Origin: Natronomonas marina
Lineage (GTDB): Archaea; Halobacteriota; Halobacteria; Halobacteriales; Haloarculaceae
NCBI RefSeq assembly: GCF_024298905.1
Contig: NZ_CP101154.1
Coordinates: 1,364,001-1,428,000, forward strand
Direction: 5' to 3'
DNA: 64,000 nt
Position numbers and translations under genes: made by a program. The notes under the pieces are model-generated. The model made no database searches and was not told where the DNA came from. It saw nothing but the letters and a program-made list of their open reading frames with translations. This document shows positions 1 to 9,514 of the stretch, in pieces (the first letter of the stretch is position 1; each line of letters begins with the position of its first letter).

Positions 1-572
1 CGCCGTCGGGCGGCGTCTGGCTCAGCATCGTCTGTCGGCCCGACCTCCCGCCCGCACAGGTGCCGATATACACGCTCGCGGCCGCCGTCGCCACGACCGA
101 AGCCGTCCGCGAGGTCGGCGTCGACGCCGGAATCAAGTGGCCCAACGACGTCCTGGTCGCCGACGACGACGGCGAGCGGAAACTCGCCGGCATCCTCACC
201 GAGATGGAGGGCGAGGCCGACCGCGTCTCGTGGGTGGTCGTCGGCATCGGTCTCAACGCCAACGTCGACGGCGAGGCGGTGCCCGACACCGCGACGACGA
301 TACGCGAGCAGGTCGGCGACGTCGACCGGGCGGCGCTGACCCGTCGCCTGCTGGAGCGGTTCGACGAGTTGCGCGCCGACACCGAGGCGGTGCTGCCGGC
401 CTGGCGGGACCTCTCCTCGACGCTCGGGCGGCGCGTCCGCGTCGAGACGCCCGGCGGTGACGTCGTCGGGACGGCCGTCGACGTGGAGTTTCCCGGAAGC
501 CTGGTCGTCGAGACGGACGAGGGAGAGAAACGCGTGTCAGCGGGCGACTGCGAGCACCTGCGGCCGGTCTGA
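1..572 (+). CDS. birA: Biotin--[acetyl-CoA-carboxylase] ligase (BirA), C-terminal part
   Basis: The reading frame is open from the left edge, so the 5' end is outside the window. The visible part starts around PSGGVWLSIVCRP and runs through IKWPNDVLV and KLAGILTE to VVGIGLNAN, which are biotin protein ligase catalytic-core signatures. A small SH3-like C-terminal domain (LGRRVRVETPGGDVVGTA) follows. The family activates biotin as biotinyl-AMP and transfers it to a lysine of biotin carrier proteins. No N-terminal DNA-binding domain can be judged because that end is missing. It ends next to the convergent UspA gene with no spacer. A GTG at 60 is internal to the conserved core and is not the start. 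Confidence 0.93.
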   Translation, partial: PSGGVWLSIVCRPDLPPAQVPIYTLAAAVATTEAVREVGVDAGIKWPNDVLVADDDGERKLAGILTEMEGEADRVSWVVVGIGLNANVDGEAVPDTATTIREQVGDVDRAALTRRLLERFDELRADTEAVLPAWRDLSSTLGRRVRVETPGGDVVGTAVDVEFPGSLVVETDEGEKRVSAGDCEHLRPV

Positions 573-1076
573 TTACTCCAGCGCCTCCGAAATCGAGGGG
601 TCGGCGGTGGTGGGCTGTTCGTCGGAGGGTGCCTCCCGCGAGCGGCCGTCCTCGCCGACGCGGACGGTCAGGACGGGCACCTCCGAGGCGCGGACGACGC
701 GCTCGGCGACGCTGCCGAGGATGAGGCGGTTGAGCCCGCCCCGCCCGTGGGTGCCCATGACGACGAGGTCGCAGTCGTTCTCGCGGGCATAGTCGACGAT
801 TTCGCGGCTGGGGGGCCCCTCCGTTATCGAGGTGACGACCCCGTCGACGACCGCCCGGTCCTCGGCGGCCGCCAGCGCCGTCTCGCCCTCCTCGCGGAGC
901 ATCGACGTGACGCTCTCCCAGGACGTCTCCATCGGCAGGTTGGCGAAACTGGCCGTGTTGACGACGTAGAGGAAGTGCAACTCGGCTCCGTGGGCCCGCG
1001 CGAGGTCCGACGCGTGGTCGATCACCCGGGTCATGCCCGCCGAACCGTCCGTCGGAACGAGGATTCGCTTGTACAT
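573..1076 (-). CDS. Universal stress protein, single UspA domain
   Basis: This 167-residue protein starts MYKRILVPTDGS. It carries the nucleotide-binding signature G-x2-G-x9-GS in GTHGRGGLNRLILGS, so it is of the ATP-binding UspA type. A charged, disordered tail of about 25 residues follows the domain. I chose the ATG at 1076 because the conserved strand begins there; an in-frame start nine bases upstream is possible. It is one of four UspA-family genes in the window. Its exact role is unknown, although the family is linked to stress and energy sensing. Confidence 0.92.
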   Translation of the reverse strand: MYKRILVPTDGSAGMTRVIDHASDLARAHGAELHFLYVVNTASFANLPMETSWESVTSMLREEGETALAAAEDRAVVDGVVTSITEGPPSREIVDYARENDCDLVVMGTHGRGGLNRLILGSVAERVVRASEVPVLTVRVGEDGRSREAPSDEQPTTADPSISEALE

Positions 1077-1140
1077 TGTCACCACGTCACAGAAAACGTT
1101 GCCGGTACTCCTACAAACCCCTTTCGACGGTTCACGGCGG

Positions 1141-2157
1141 TTACGGCAGCAGGACCCGTTTTACGTCGTCGACGCCGGCCCGTCGAACGACGGCCCGGAC
1201 TGGGTCCCGGACGCCGGCCAGGTTGTCGGAGTCGCCGTCCAGCACGACCAGTCGGGCCGGCCGTCCGGGTTCGACGACGCCGCAGTCCAGCCCCGCTATC
1301 TCGGCGCCGGCCGCCGTCGCCATCCGGAGCACCTCGGGGGCCTCGACGTCGAACAGTTTCGCCGCGAACTCCATCTCGCGGAACATCGAGGGACTGTTGA
1401 GGAAGACGTTGTCCGTCCCCAGCGCGACCGTCGTCCGCTCCGCGAGCGCCTCGACGGGCGGCAGGCCGACGCCGGTGACGAGGTTCGACCGCGGGCAGAC
1501 GACGACCGGCGTGTCGCTGTCGGCGACCCGGTCGAGGTGCATCGACTCGGCGTGGACCATGTGGACGAGAAACGCCGGGTCCAGATCCAGCGCCGGGTCG
1601 ATGTCGTCGGGACCGACCTCCCCGGCGTGGATGGCGAACGGCTTGCCGGCCTCCCGCGCGGCGACGCGTTCGGCCGTGAAGTCGTCGTCGTGGGCGCCGC
1701 TGGCGCCGAACCCGTCGGCAACCTCGAGGACGTCGACCGTCTCCCGACCGAAGACGACGGGTTCGACGTCCAGCCCCGCGGCGGCGTCGTCCAGCGCCTC
1801 GACGCCCTCGACGCCGCCCTCGCGGAACTCGAGGAAGGCGGCGGTCCCGGCCGACTCCATGAACGACAAAGAGCGGGCCATCGCTTCGACCTTCTCCTCG
1901 CGGCTGGTCTCCCGGAGCAGGCGGTGCTTCAGGCCGTCGGGGGGCCCGACCAGTTCCTCCAGCGTGAGACCGCGACCCGCCTCCTTGGCGATGGAGTCGC
2001 CGACGTGCGTGTGGGCGTTGACGAACGCCGGACAGACGATGTCGGTCGACTCGGTTTCGGTCTCCTCGACGGCCGCTATCTCGCCGTCCTCGACGACGAC
2101 GCGGCCCTCCAGCGGCTCGTACTCCGGGCCGGCCAGCACGGTACCGGTGAGTTCCAT
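1141..2157 (-). CDS. Amidohydrolase family protein (cytosolic metal-dependent hydrolase)
   Basis: About 338 residues with an N-terminal strand domain (MELTGTVLAGPEYEPLEG) and a TIM-barrel metal site. The metal ligands are seen as NAHTHVGD (HxH), FAIHAGE, HMVHAES and a late LGTDN aspartate. This layout matches the cytosine-deaminase/chlorohydrolase branch of the amidohydrolase superfamily. The substrate cannot be told from sequence. The ATG at 2157 is preferred over one 27 bases upstream because the beta-strand typical of the family begins there. It is transcribed in the same direction as the HD-domain gene upstream, with a gap of about 120 bases. Confidence 0.85.
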   Translation of the reverse strand: MELTGTVLAGPEYEPLEGRVVVEDGEIAAVEETETESTDIVCPAFVNAHTHVGDSIAKEAGRGLTLEELVGPPDGLKHRLLRETSREEKVEAMARSLSFMESAGTAAFLEFREGGVEGVEALDDAAAGLDVEPVVFGRETVDVLEVADGFGASGAHDDDFTAERVAAREAGKPFAIHAGEVGPDDIDPALDLDPAFLVHMVHAESMHLDRVADSDTPVVVCPRSNLVTGVGLPPVEALAERTTVALGTDNVFLNSPSMFREMEFAAKLFDVEAPEVLRMATAAGAEIAGLDCGVVEPGRPARLVVLDGDSDNLAGVRDPVRAVVRRAGVDDVKRVLLP

Positions 2158-2277
2158 GCCCGTCCCGAGGCGCTCCGGCCCCAAACGCGTTTACCTTCCA
2201 GCACGGCCTGGTCCGCTCCGGGTCCTGCGACGGCCCGGGCGGAGCCCGAACGACGACCGAACGGGTTCAGACGGCTC

Positions 2278-3495
2278 TCAAAACTCGTCCAGCGTCGTGT
2301 TGATGCCCTGCTGGACGTCGACGACCAGCGCATCGAGGTCGAGTCCGAGGACGTTCTCGGCGGCGCCGCCGACCCGATCTGTGAGAGGGTCGGGCGCGTA
2401 GACGCCGAGGCGCCACTGCTCGCGGCCCGCCCGCCGCAGCGCCTTCACGAGCGTCGACTGCGAGCCCAGTTTCCGCACCTCGCCGTTGACGACGACGCGG
2501 CTGGTCGATTCGCGCATCTTCGGCCGGGAGGGGACGTCGAGGATGACGTCGTCGGCGTCGACGCCGGCGTGGTCGGCGATGTCGCGCTCGAACTCCCGAA
2601 CCGTCTCGTGGTCGGCGTCGACGATGTCGTCGGGCACGTCGGCCAACTCGGCCCACACCGCCCGCTTGTAGAGGTCGCGGGTGTCCAGCGCGCGGGCGAA
2701 CTCGGCGGTGGCCGCACACTCCCGGAGCGCGACGGTCAAATCGCGGTCGTCCATCCGGCGGACCTCCTCGGCCGTCGCCGCCGACGCCTCCAGCAGCGTC
2801 TCGGTCGCCCGCCGCAGCATCGCCTTCGAGATGCGGGCGACGTGGTGGTTGTAGACGACGGGGTTCATCAGGCCGCGCGCCAAGAGCAGCGACTCGGCGG
2901 TCTGGACGTTGCCCTCCGCCAGCACGAGGTCGCCGCCCACGAACCGCAGCGCCCGGACGAACCGTCCGGTGTCGATGGTGCCGTAGGGGACGCCGGTGTG
3001 GTGGGCGTCCCGCACCAGGTAGTCCATGCGGTCGACGTCGAGTTCGCCGGAGACCAGTTGGCCGAGTTCGCCCTCGCCGGCGACGAGGCCGGCGACCCTG
3101 CCGGGGTCGATGTCGTGCAGCGCCAGGGCGCGTGCGACCTCGCCGCTCTCCAGCAGGTCGCCGACCTCGTCGTGCATCCTGCCGGTCCGGCGGGCGACCA
3201 GCCCCTCGATGTTGTGGCTGAACGGGCTGTGACCGATGTCGTGGAGGATGGCGGCGGCCCGGACCCGCTCGGCCTGCTGGCCTCCGATGCCGAGATGCTC
3301 CAGGGCCCGCGTCGCGAGGTGGTAGACGCCCAGCGAGTGCTCGAAGCGGGTGTGGTTGGCGCTGGGGTAGACGAGTTCGGCGGTGCCGAGTTGCTTGATG
3401 CGCCGGAGTCGCTGGACCGCCGGGGTGTCGAGCAGGTCCTCGGCGACCCCCTCGACCGCGATGTGGTCGTGAACGCTGTCCTTTATGGTCGCCAT
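2278..3495 (-). CDS. HD-domain phosphohydrolase (dGTPase-like), copy 1
   Basis: This 405-residue protein starts MATIKDSVHDHI. It carries the HD-superfamily metal site: HTRFEHSLGVYHLA, then ILHDIGHSPFSHNIE, and a later DVDRMDYLVRDAHHTG. It resembles the SAMHD1/dGTPase-like family that hydrolyses dNTPs or related phosphoesters; the substrate here is unknown. It is a clear paralogue of the protein at 5132-6283, with long shared stretches such as GELGQLVSGELDVDRMDY. The two lie in the same orientation with a histidine kinase between them. The start is set by a good ATG exactly at the conserved N-terminus. Confidence 0.88.
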   Translation of the reverse strand: MATIKDSVHDHIAVEGVAEDLLDTPAVQRLRRIKQLGTAELVYPSANHTRFEHSLGVYHLATRALEHLGIGGQQAERVRAAAILHDIGHSPFSHNIEGLVARRTGRMHDEVGDLLESGEVARALALHDIDPGRVAGLVAGEGELGQLVSGELDVDRMDYLVRDAHHTGVPYGTIDTGRFVRALRFVGGDLVLAEGNVQTAESLLLARGLMNPVVYNHHVARISKAMLRRATETLLEASAATAEEVRRMDDRDLTVALRECAATAEFARALDTRDLYKRAVWAELADVPDDIVDADHETVREFERDIADHAGVDADDVILDVPSRPKMRESTSRVVVNGEVRKLGSQSTLVKALRRAGREQWRLGVYAPDPLTDRVGGAAENVLGLDLDALVVDVQQGINTTLDEF

Positions 3496-3593
3496 TGCCC
3501 CCGCGTTCGGCGGCCTCGAATAAAAACCGTCGCCGGAATCCCCGGACCGAGGGCGGCCGGTCGGAGGTCCCGGCGCCGACCCGGAGCCTCCGT

Positions 3594-4991
3594 TCACTCC
3601 CTGGCGATATCGACGCCGGTGAACTCGAAGCGTGCGCCGCCGTCTTCCCCGTCGACGATTTCGACGTTCCAGCCGTGCGCCTCCGCGATTCGCCTGACTA
3701 TCGTCAGCCCGAACCCGGTGCCGTCCTCCGCCGACGAGTGGCCGGGTTCGAAGACCGTCTCCCTGTCGCCCTCCGGGATTCCCGGTCCGGTGTCCTCGAC
3801 GTAGATGCCCCGGTCGCCGATGCGTCCGACGCGGACGGTCACGTCGGGTCCGCCGTGTTCGACGGCGTTCCGAAAGAGGTTCTCGAAGACGTTCTGGAGC
3901 CGGCTCCGGTCGCCGTGGATGGTGACCTCGTCCTCGATTTCGATGGTCGCCTCGTCCGTCGACACGCCCTTCCAGCACGACCCGACGATGTTGACGAGCG
4001 CTATCGGCTCGGTGTCCGCGACGACCTCGCCCTGTCTGGCGAGGGTGAGCGTGTCCGAGATGATCTCCGCCATCCGGTCGAGGGACTGCCTGATGGCTGG
4101 CAGGTGCTCGCTGTCGTACTCCTCGGCCAGAAGCTCCGTCCGTCCCTGCGCGACGGTGAGCGGGCTCCGCAGGTCGTGGGAGACGACGCTTGCGAACTCC
4201 TCGAGCCGTTCCGTCTGGTTTTCGAGCCGTCGTTCCCGCTCGACGCGCTCGGTGACGTTCCGCGTGATGCCGACGATTCGGGTCACCTCCCCGTCCGTGA
4301 GGACCGGTGCGAGGTTCGTCTGCCAGAACCGCGCGCCCGTCTCGACGGGGACCTCCTCCTGGTAGGTGATCGGCTCGCGGGCCACGGCGCACCGGTGATA
4401 GTTCGATTGCAGTTCTCCCCCGAGGTCCTCGCCGAACACCTCGACCGGGGTTCTCCCCTCCATGTCCTCGGCATCGATGCCGGTCTGTTCCTCGTAGGCC
4501 CTGTTTACGCGCTCGAACCGGAAGGTGTGGCCCGCCTCGGAGGACTCGACGTCGAGGAAGAAGATACCGTCCTCGACGGTCTCGAGGAGCGTCTCGTACT
4601 CCCTGGCGACCTCCTGGTATCGCCGTTCCTGTCGCTTCCGTTCGGAGATGTCGCGACTGCTCACGAGGATTCCGCCGATGTCCTCGTCGTCGAGCCGGTT
4701 CTTCAGCGTCGACTCGATCCAGCACCACGAACCGTCGGCGCGACGAAACCGTGTTTCGACTATCGTCGTCTCCTCGGGGTTCGTCGTGACTTCCGCTATC
4801 GCATCGGCGACGTTCTCCCGGTGGTCCGGATGCTGGAGTTCGAATCCGTCCTCGCCGACGAGTTCCTCGGGCTCGTAGCCGAGCGTCCGTCGGACCGACG
4901 GACTCATGTAGGTAATCGTCCCCTCGGCGTCGATGATCGTAGCTATGTCTGGCGATTCCTCGACTATCCCGCGGTACAACTCCTCCCCCAT
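3594..4991 (-). CDS. PAS-domain sensor histidine kinase
   Basis: 465 residues with no membrane segment, so probably a cytoplasmic sensor. Two PAS domains come first (about 1-125 and 130-255, the first opening with IVEESPDIATIIDAEG). A HisKA domain follows with phospho-acceptor His272 in VVSHDLRSPLTV, then a HATPase domain with N box NLFRNAVEH, G1 VEDTGPGIP and G2 GTGFGLTIV. All kinase boxes are intact. No response regulator is encoded beside it, which is common in haloarchaea. Its C-terminal kinase half closely resembles that of the kinase at 36307-38154, suggesting duplication with different sensors. Confidence 0.9.
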   Translation of the reverse strand: MGEELYRGIVEESPDIATIIDAEGTITYMSPSVRRTLGYEPEELVGEDGFELQHPDHRENVADAIAEVTTNPEETTIVETRFRRADGSWCWIESTLKNRLDDEDIGGILVSSRDISERKRQERRYQEVAREYETLLETVEDGIFFLDVESSEAGHTFRFERVNRAYEEQTGIDAEDMEGRTPVEVFGEDLGGELQSNYHRCAVAREPITYQEEVPVETGARFWQTNLAPVLTDGEVTRIVGITRNVTERVERERRLENQTERLEEFASVVSHDLRSPLTVAQGRTELLAEEYDSEHLPAIRQSLDRMAEIISDTLTLARQGEVVADTEPIALVNIVGSCWKGVSTDEATIEIEDEVTIHGDRSRLQNVFENLFRNAVEHGGPDVTVRVGRIGDRGIYVEDTGPGIPEGDRETVFEPGHSSAEDGTGFGLTIVRRIAEAHGWNVEIVDGEDGGARFEFTGVDIARE

Positions 4992-5131
4992 GCCGGTGCT
5001 ACGTCTTCGGGCCGCTTAAGCGGACACGTTGGACACAGAGCGTGCCACCTCCTCCGGTCCGTTCGGGTCGAACGGCTCGGCGGACGGGTGATTGATACGC
5101 CTCCGCCGCCGGCACGCGACCCCCGACAGCG

Positions 5132-6283
5132 TCAGGCAACGCCCAGAACGTCCTCGGCGGCCGTCTCGACCGCTTCCAGCGCCGATTCGGGACAGTAGAC
5201 GCCCAGGCACCACTGGGCGCGCCGGGCCCGCCGGAGGGCCGCGACCAGTTCGGAGGCTCCCTCGAGGCGCTGGACGACGTCGTCGACGACGACCCGGGTC
5301 CGGGACTCCTTCAGCGCCGGCCGCGGCGGGATGTCGACCAGCACCGACTGGCGGGCGACCCCGGCGGCGTCGGCGATCTCGCGGGCCGCCGCCCGCTCGT
5401 CGTCGCGGTCCATCCGGGTCACCGCCTCGGGAACGCGACCGAGGTCGGCCCACACCGCCCGCTTGTAGAGGTCGCGGCGCTCGAGGCGCTCGCCGAGGGC
5501 CGGCACCGACTCGTCGAGCGCGACCAGCAGGTCGTGGTCGGCCATCCGGCGGAACCGCTCGACGGAAACGTCGCCGTCGAGCAGTCGCTCGCAGGCCCGC
5601 TCCAGCATCGACCCCGCGATGCGGGAGACGTGGTGGCGGTAGACCGTCCCGTCCATCAGCGCCCGCGCCAGCAGCAGCGACTCGGCGGTCGGGACGTTGC
5701 CCTCCGCCAGCACGAGCCGGCCGTCCCGGTACCGCAGCGCTCGCAGCAGGCGGCCGTGGTCGATGGTGCCGTAGGGGACGCCGGTGTGGTGGGCATCCCG
5801 GACGAGGTAGTCCATGCGGTCGACGTCGAGTTCGCCGGAGACGAGTTGGCCGAGTTCGCCCTCGCCGGCCACGAGGTCGGCGACGCGGTCGGGGTCGAGT
5901 CCGTGCGATTCGAGGACACCGGCCAGCTCCGTCTCGTGGAGCAACTGCCCGATCTCGTCGTGGTCGCGGCCGGTCCGTCTCCGGATGACGTCCTCGGTCT
6001 GGTGGCCGTAGGGGCCGTGACCGACGTCGTGCAGGAGTGCGGCCGCCCGGACGTGGTCGGCGCGGTCGCCGTCGACCCCGAGGAACCGCAGCGCCTCGCG
6101 GGCCAGGTGATAGACGCCAAGCGAGTGCTCGAAGCGGGTGTGGGAAGCGGAGGGGTAGACCAGCCGGACCGTCGAGAGCTGCTTGATGTGCCGGAGTCGC
6201 TGGAGCGCCGGCGTGTCCACCAGGTCGGCGGCGACCGGCCCCAGCGGTATCCAGTCGTGGACGGAGTCCTTGATCGCGTTCAT
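5132..6283 (-). CDS. HD-domain phosphohydrolase (dGTPase-like), copy 2
   Basis: 383 residues starting MNAIKDSVHDWIPL, paralogous to the product of 2278-3495. It keeps the metal-binding pattern HTRFEHSLGVYHLA, LLHDVGHGPYGHQTE and DVDRMDYLVRDAHHTG. The first residues, IKDSVHDxI, are nearly the same as in copy 1, which supports the start. It is slightly shorter at both ends. The family hydrolyses nucleoside triphosphates or other phosphoesters; which one cannot be said. The two copies probably arose by local duplication, with the kinase gene now lying between them. Confidence 0.87.
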   Translation of the reverse strand: MNAIKDSVHDWIPLGPVAADLVDTPALQRLRHIKQLSTVRLVYPSASHTRFEHSLGVYHLAREALRFLGVDGDRADHVRAAALLHDVGHGPYGHQTEDVIRRRTGRDHDEIGQLLHETELAGVLESHGLDPDRVADLVAGEGELGQLVSGELDVDRMDYLVRDAHHTGVPYGTIDHGRLLRALRYRDGRLVLAEGNVPTAESLLLARALMDGTVYRHHVSRIAGSMLERACERLLDGDVSVERFRRMADHDLLVALDESVPALGERLERRDLYKRAVWADLGRVPEAVTRMDRDDERAAAREIADAAGVARQSVLVDIPPRPALKESRTRVVVDDVVQRLEGASELVAALRRARRAQWCLGVYCPESALEAVETAAEDVLGVA

Positions 6284-6428
6284 GCCGGCGCTTCGGCGGT
6301 CGACGGGAAAAACGGCCCGGGCTCCGGCCCGCCGGTAGCCGCTCGGTCCACCGCGACGATCCACTCTCTCGACGCGACCACCGGGACGAGTAGTTCGATT
6401 TAATAGCCGTCTGGGCCGATGGTTCGGC

Positions 6429-7742
6429 GTGCCCCTCCCTGTGTCCGTTCTGCGAGGTGGGGTAGTCGCCGTCGTCGCTACCAACCTCGTTCCGGTCGTC
6501 GGCGTCGTCGCTGCCGGGTGGCAGCCGGCAGTCGTCCTGCTGGTGTATCTCGCGGAGCTCGCTGCTATCTGTCTGTGGGCCGCCGTGCAGACGCTGTTCG
6601 CCCGAAAGCGCCCGAACAACTACCTCAGGCGAGCGGTAGCCGGCGACCGACGACGGTTCGAACTGGTCGGCCCGCTGCAGACGAAGCGCGGTGCGAGCGC
6701 GCTCCCCGGACCCCTCCCGCCCGTGTATCTGCGGAACGTGCCCACGTTTCTCGCCGCGGTCGTAATCGCGCCGCTGGTCGTCGGCATCGGGTTCGTTCTC
6801 GTCGCGCTCACCCGGCCGACTATCACGCGGTCGGTCGCGTCGTCGTTCCTGCTCGGCGGCGGCGCCGTGTTCGTCGGACGTTCGATAACAGTCTTGGGTC
6901 GGTTCTTCCGGGACGGTGGCTACCGGGACCACTCGGCCCGGTCGATCCTCCTGACGCCGTTCAGGTATCTCCTGGTCCTGGGTGTGCTCTTCGTCGTCTT
7001 TCTGGGTCTCGAATCGGGGATCGGTGGCGGACCGCTCGTCGATCCGCGCACTGCCGTCGTCGGGATCGCGGTGGCCAAACTGGGATACGACGTTCGGGCG
7101 CTTCGGATCGACCGGGACCCCGAACGCCGAAGCTGGACCGCGAAACTGTACGGCAGTCGGGCGACGGAAATCGAGCCGGAGCCGGTCCCCACGCCGACCA
7201 CCTCGCCGAGCGCGCGCTTCTCGGCGGATCGATCGGCCGCAGTCGCCGACGCCCTCCGTGCGGGTCTGCGATACGTCTGCTGGAACGGCGCCCCGACGGC
7301 GATGGTGGCTTTGCTCGTCGGCATCGGTCTCATCGCCGGTAACCGCGGCATCGTTCTCGCCGCCGTGGGCCTGGCCGTCCTGCTGGGTGGCGTCCGGTCG
7401 GTGACGCGGTATCTCCGCTACGGGACGGTCGAGTACCACTGTTATACCGATCGGCTCGTCGCGTTCGATCGGCTCCTCGGGGAGCCGCAGGCGAAAATGG
7501 CGACCGACGCAGTGACCGACGTAACCGTCGGACACGACCGGATCGACACCCGCCTCGGAACCGAGACGCTCGATTTCGAGGTGATCGACCCGCCCGAACC
7601 GCCGGAGACGAAGCTGTTCGTCCCGGACCCGGAGGAGGTCGAGACCGGCGATATCGCCGATCGGGACGTTCCGCTGACGCTCCGCCACGTACGTGACGCC
7701 GAGGCAGTACTCGACTGTCTCGGCCTCTCCGAGGGCACGTAG
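6429..7742 (+). CDS. Multi-pass membrane protein, DUF6498-like with PH-like C-terminal region
   Basis: 437 residues from a GTG start. The N-terminal NLVPVVGV...WQPAVVLLVYLAE stretch is typical of the haloarchaeal DUF6498 family. About seven or eight hydrophobic segments follow: residues 5-50, 98-125, 138-150, 175-200, and a second cluster around 285-325. The last 100 residues are soluble and read like a small PH-type domain with YHCYTDRLVAFD and VTDVTVGHDRID. The function of the family is not known. Base and codon use match the neighbours. It ends six bases before the convergent Tat-exported protein gene. Confidence 0.75.
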   Translation: MPLPVSVLRGGVVAVVATNLVPVVGVVAAGWQPAVVLLVYLAELAAICLWAAVQTLFARKRPNNYLRRAVAGDRRRFELVGPLQTKRGASALPGPLPPVYLRNVPTFLAAVVIAPLVVGIGFVLVALTRPTITRSVASSFLLGGGAVFVGRSITVLGRFFRDGGYRDHSARSILLTPFRYLLVLGVLFVVFLGLESGIGGGPLVDPRTAVVGIAVAKLGYDVRALRIDRDPERRSWTAKLYGSRATEIEPEPVPTPTTSPSARFSADRSAAVADALRAGLRYVCWNGAPTAMVALLVGIGLIAGNRGIVLAAVGLAVLLGGVRSVTRYLRYGTVEYHCYTDRLVAFDRLLGEPQAKMATDAVTDVTVGHDRIDTRLGTETLDFEVIDPPEPPETKLFVPDPEEVETGDIADRDVPLTLRHVRDAEAVLDCLGLSEGT

Positions 7743-7748
7743 CGGCCG

Positions 7749-8342
7749 TCAGGTCCGAAACAGTAGTCGCTCGAAGAGTTCGAGGATGTCCGAATCGGTC
7801 GGTTCCGCGCCGTAGAGCCTGAGCGGTCCGACACCCGAATAACCGTGTTCGCCGGAGTCGTCCCGTTCCCAGTAGAGCCAGCCGGTCTCCTCGTGGCCGT
7901 CGAATCCAGCCTCCCCAACCGGGAACTCCAGGCGGAGGGCCTCCCGCTGTTCCCCGTGGCCGTCGTCGACCTCGGTCACCTCGCCGTCCTCGAGGGGACG
8001 GGCGCCGGCGCCGTCGGCCAGGGCGTGGCGGGAGCCGAACCGGTAACGGACCGCCCGCTCGGTCGGGTCGAACGTCGTCCGTTCGCCGTCGCCGTCCAGG
8101 AAGGTCGTCGGATAGACGGCGACCGGCACGGTCTCGTGTCGCTGCAGGTCGATGAAGGTCTCTGCGTTCGCCGGCTGAATCCCGATGTCCAGTTGTGTCG
8201 GGAAGTGCGCCGAGGCGACGCCGCCCAGCGCCGGTAGTCCGACCGTCGCGGCCGCGACTCCCAGCGATCCCTTGATCACGCTTCGACGCGAGCGGCTTGG
8301 ACCCGTGCTCTCGTCGGCCGAGGGCTGCAGGTTCGTGTTCAT
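7749..8342 (-). CDS. Tat-exported hypothetical protein
   Basis: 197 residues with a twin-arginine signal: SRRSVIKGS followed by a hydrophobic stretch and a likely cut after GGVASA near residue 45. The mature part is acidic and rich in beta-strand patterns. It includes TVPVAVYPTTFLDGDGER and a C-terminal GYSGVGPLRLYGAE, but I do not recognise a named domain. It should act outside the cytoplasmic membrane as a folded protein. The gene stands alone, convergent with the DUF6498-like membrane protein gene. Confidence 0.8.
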   Translation of the reverse strand: MNTNLQPSADESTGPSRSRRSVIKGSLGVAAATVGLPALGGVASAHFPTQLDIGIQPANAETFIDLQRHETVPVAVYPTTFLDGDGERTTFDPTERAVRYRFGSRHALADGAGARPLEDGEVTEVDDGHGEQREALRLEFPVGEAGFDGHEETGWLYWERDDSGEHGYSGVGPLRLYGAEPTDSDILELFERLLFRT

Positions 8343-8509
8343 GCGTCGACGTGTACGGCGACCGATCGGAGTAAGTGGGTTCTGGTACGTTCGACGAATG
8401 ACATGTATATCCAGGTGACAGGATAGCCCTGCCGGGGCTCCCCCGGACGGGTGCCCGGTGTCGGCGTCCCCCTCGTCAGATTCAAACCCGTCGGCGCGAA
8501 ACCCCGTCC

Positions 8510-9514
8510 ATGGTCACGTTCCTCGCCGGCGGGACGGGGACGCCGAAGCTCCTCTACGGGGGGGAGTCGGTCTTCGCCCCGGCGGAGACGCCCGTCGTCT
8601 GCAACACCGGCGACGACGTCGAGATGGGCGGGCTGTTCGTCTCTCCAGACGTCGATACGGTGCTGTTCTCCGAGGCCGACCGGCTGGACCGCGAGCGGTG
8701 GTGGGGCATCGAGGGGGACACGACGGAGACGCACGACGCCGTCCACGCGCTGGCCGACGCCGCCGATCTCGAATCGGGACCGCGCTATCTGCCAGACGAC
8801 GCCCAGACCGCGGGCCGCGACATCGCCCGCTGGCGGCGCTTCTCGGGCGTGGCGGAGTTCATGGAACTGGGCGACCGCGACCGCGCCGTCCACGTCACCC
8901 GGACGGGGCTGCTCGACGAGGGCCAGACGCTGACCGAGGCGACCCGGACGCTGGCCGACGCCCTCGGCGTCGAGCGGCCCGTCCTGCCGATGAGCGACGA
9001 CCCCGTGGCGACCATCGTCCACACCGACGAGGGGCCGATGCACTTCCAGGCGTTCTGGGTCCACCGCCGCGCCGAACCCGCCATTGAGGGCGTCGAGTTC
9101 CGCGGCGTCGAGCGCGCGAGTCCGACCGACGCGGTGCTGACCGCGCTGGAAGAGCCGGTCGTGATCGGGCCCTCCAACCCCGTCACGAGCCTCGGGCCGA
9201 TGCTCGGGATGGACGCCTTTCGGGACGCCCTCGAGACGACGACGGTCGTCGCCGTCTCGCCGTTCGTCGAGGACCGCGTCTTCTCCGGGCCGGCCGCGAA
9301 GCTGATGGCGGCGACCGACCGCGAGGCCTCGACGGCCGGCGTCGCCGCGTCGTACCCCTTCGCGGACGCGTTCGTCCTCGATGCGGCCGACGGCACCGAC
9401 CTCGACCGACCGGTCGTCCGGACCGACACCGAACTGGGGCGCCGCGAGGACGGGCGTCGCGTCTGTCGGGCGGTCCGGGAGGCCCTCGTTCGGGCCGGTG
9501 CGGAGGTGCCGTGA
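8510..9514 (+). CDS. cofD: 2-phospho-L-lactate transferase CofD (F420 biosynthesis)
   Basis: 334 residues beginning [15 protein letters not shown], the glycine-rich N-terminus of the CofD/UPF0052 fold. It also has [16 protein letters not shown] and [14 protein letters not shown], which are typical of CofD. The enzyme joins the activated 2-phospholactate (or phosphoenolpyruvate) guanylyl moiety to the deazaflavin Fo, making F420-0. The stop codon overlaps the next start in a GTGA arrangement, so this is the first gene of a translationally coupled set that runs to 11670. Confidence 0.95.
   Translation: MVTFLAGGTGTPKLLYGGESVFAPAETPVVCNTGDDVEMGGLFVSPDVDTVLFSEADRLDRERWWGIEGDTTETHDAVHALADAADLESGPRYLPDDAQTAGRDIARWRRFSGVAEFMELGDRDRAVHVTRTGLLDEGQTLTEATRTLADALGVERPVLPMSDDPVATIVHTDEGPMHFQAFWVHRRAEPAIEGVEFRGVERASPTDAVLTALEEPVVIGPSNPVTSLGPMLGMDAFRDALETTTVVAVSPFVEDRVFSGPAAKLMAATDREASTAGVAASYPFADAFVLDAADGTDLDRPVVRTDTELGRREDGRRVCRAVREALVRAGAEVP

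Noticed and set aside
1033-3804. Very long plus-strand open frame over several genes
   Set aside because: It runs antisense to amidohydrolase and HD genes with clear motifs; high-GC codons give stop-free shadow frames. The protein is arginine/valine rich with no domain.
5016-7688. 890-codon minus-strand open frame
   Set aside because: It overlaps the HD gene in another frame and the DUF6498-like gene in antisense; low-complexity Arg/Pro/Gly composition.
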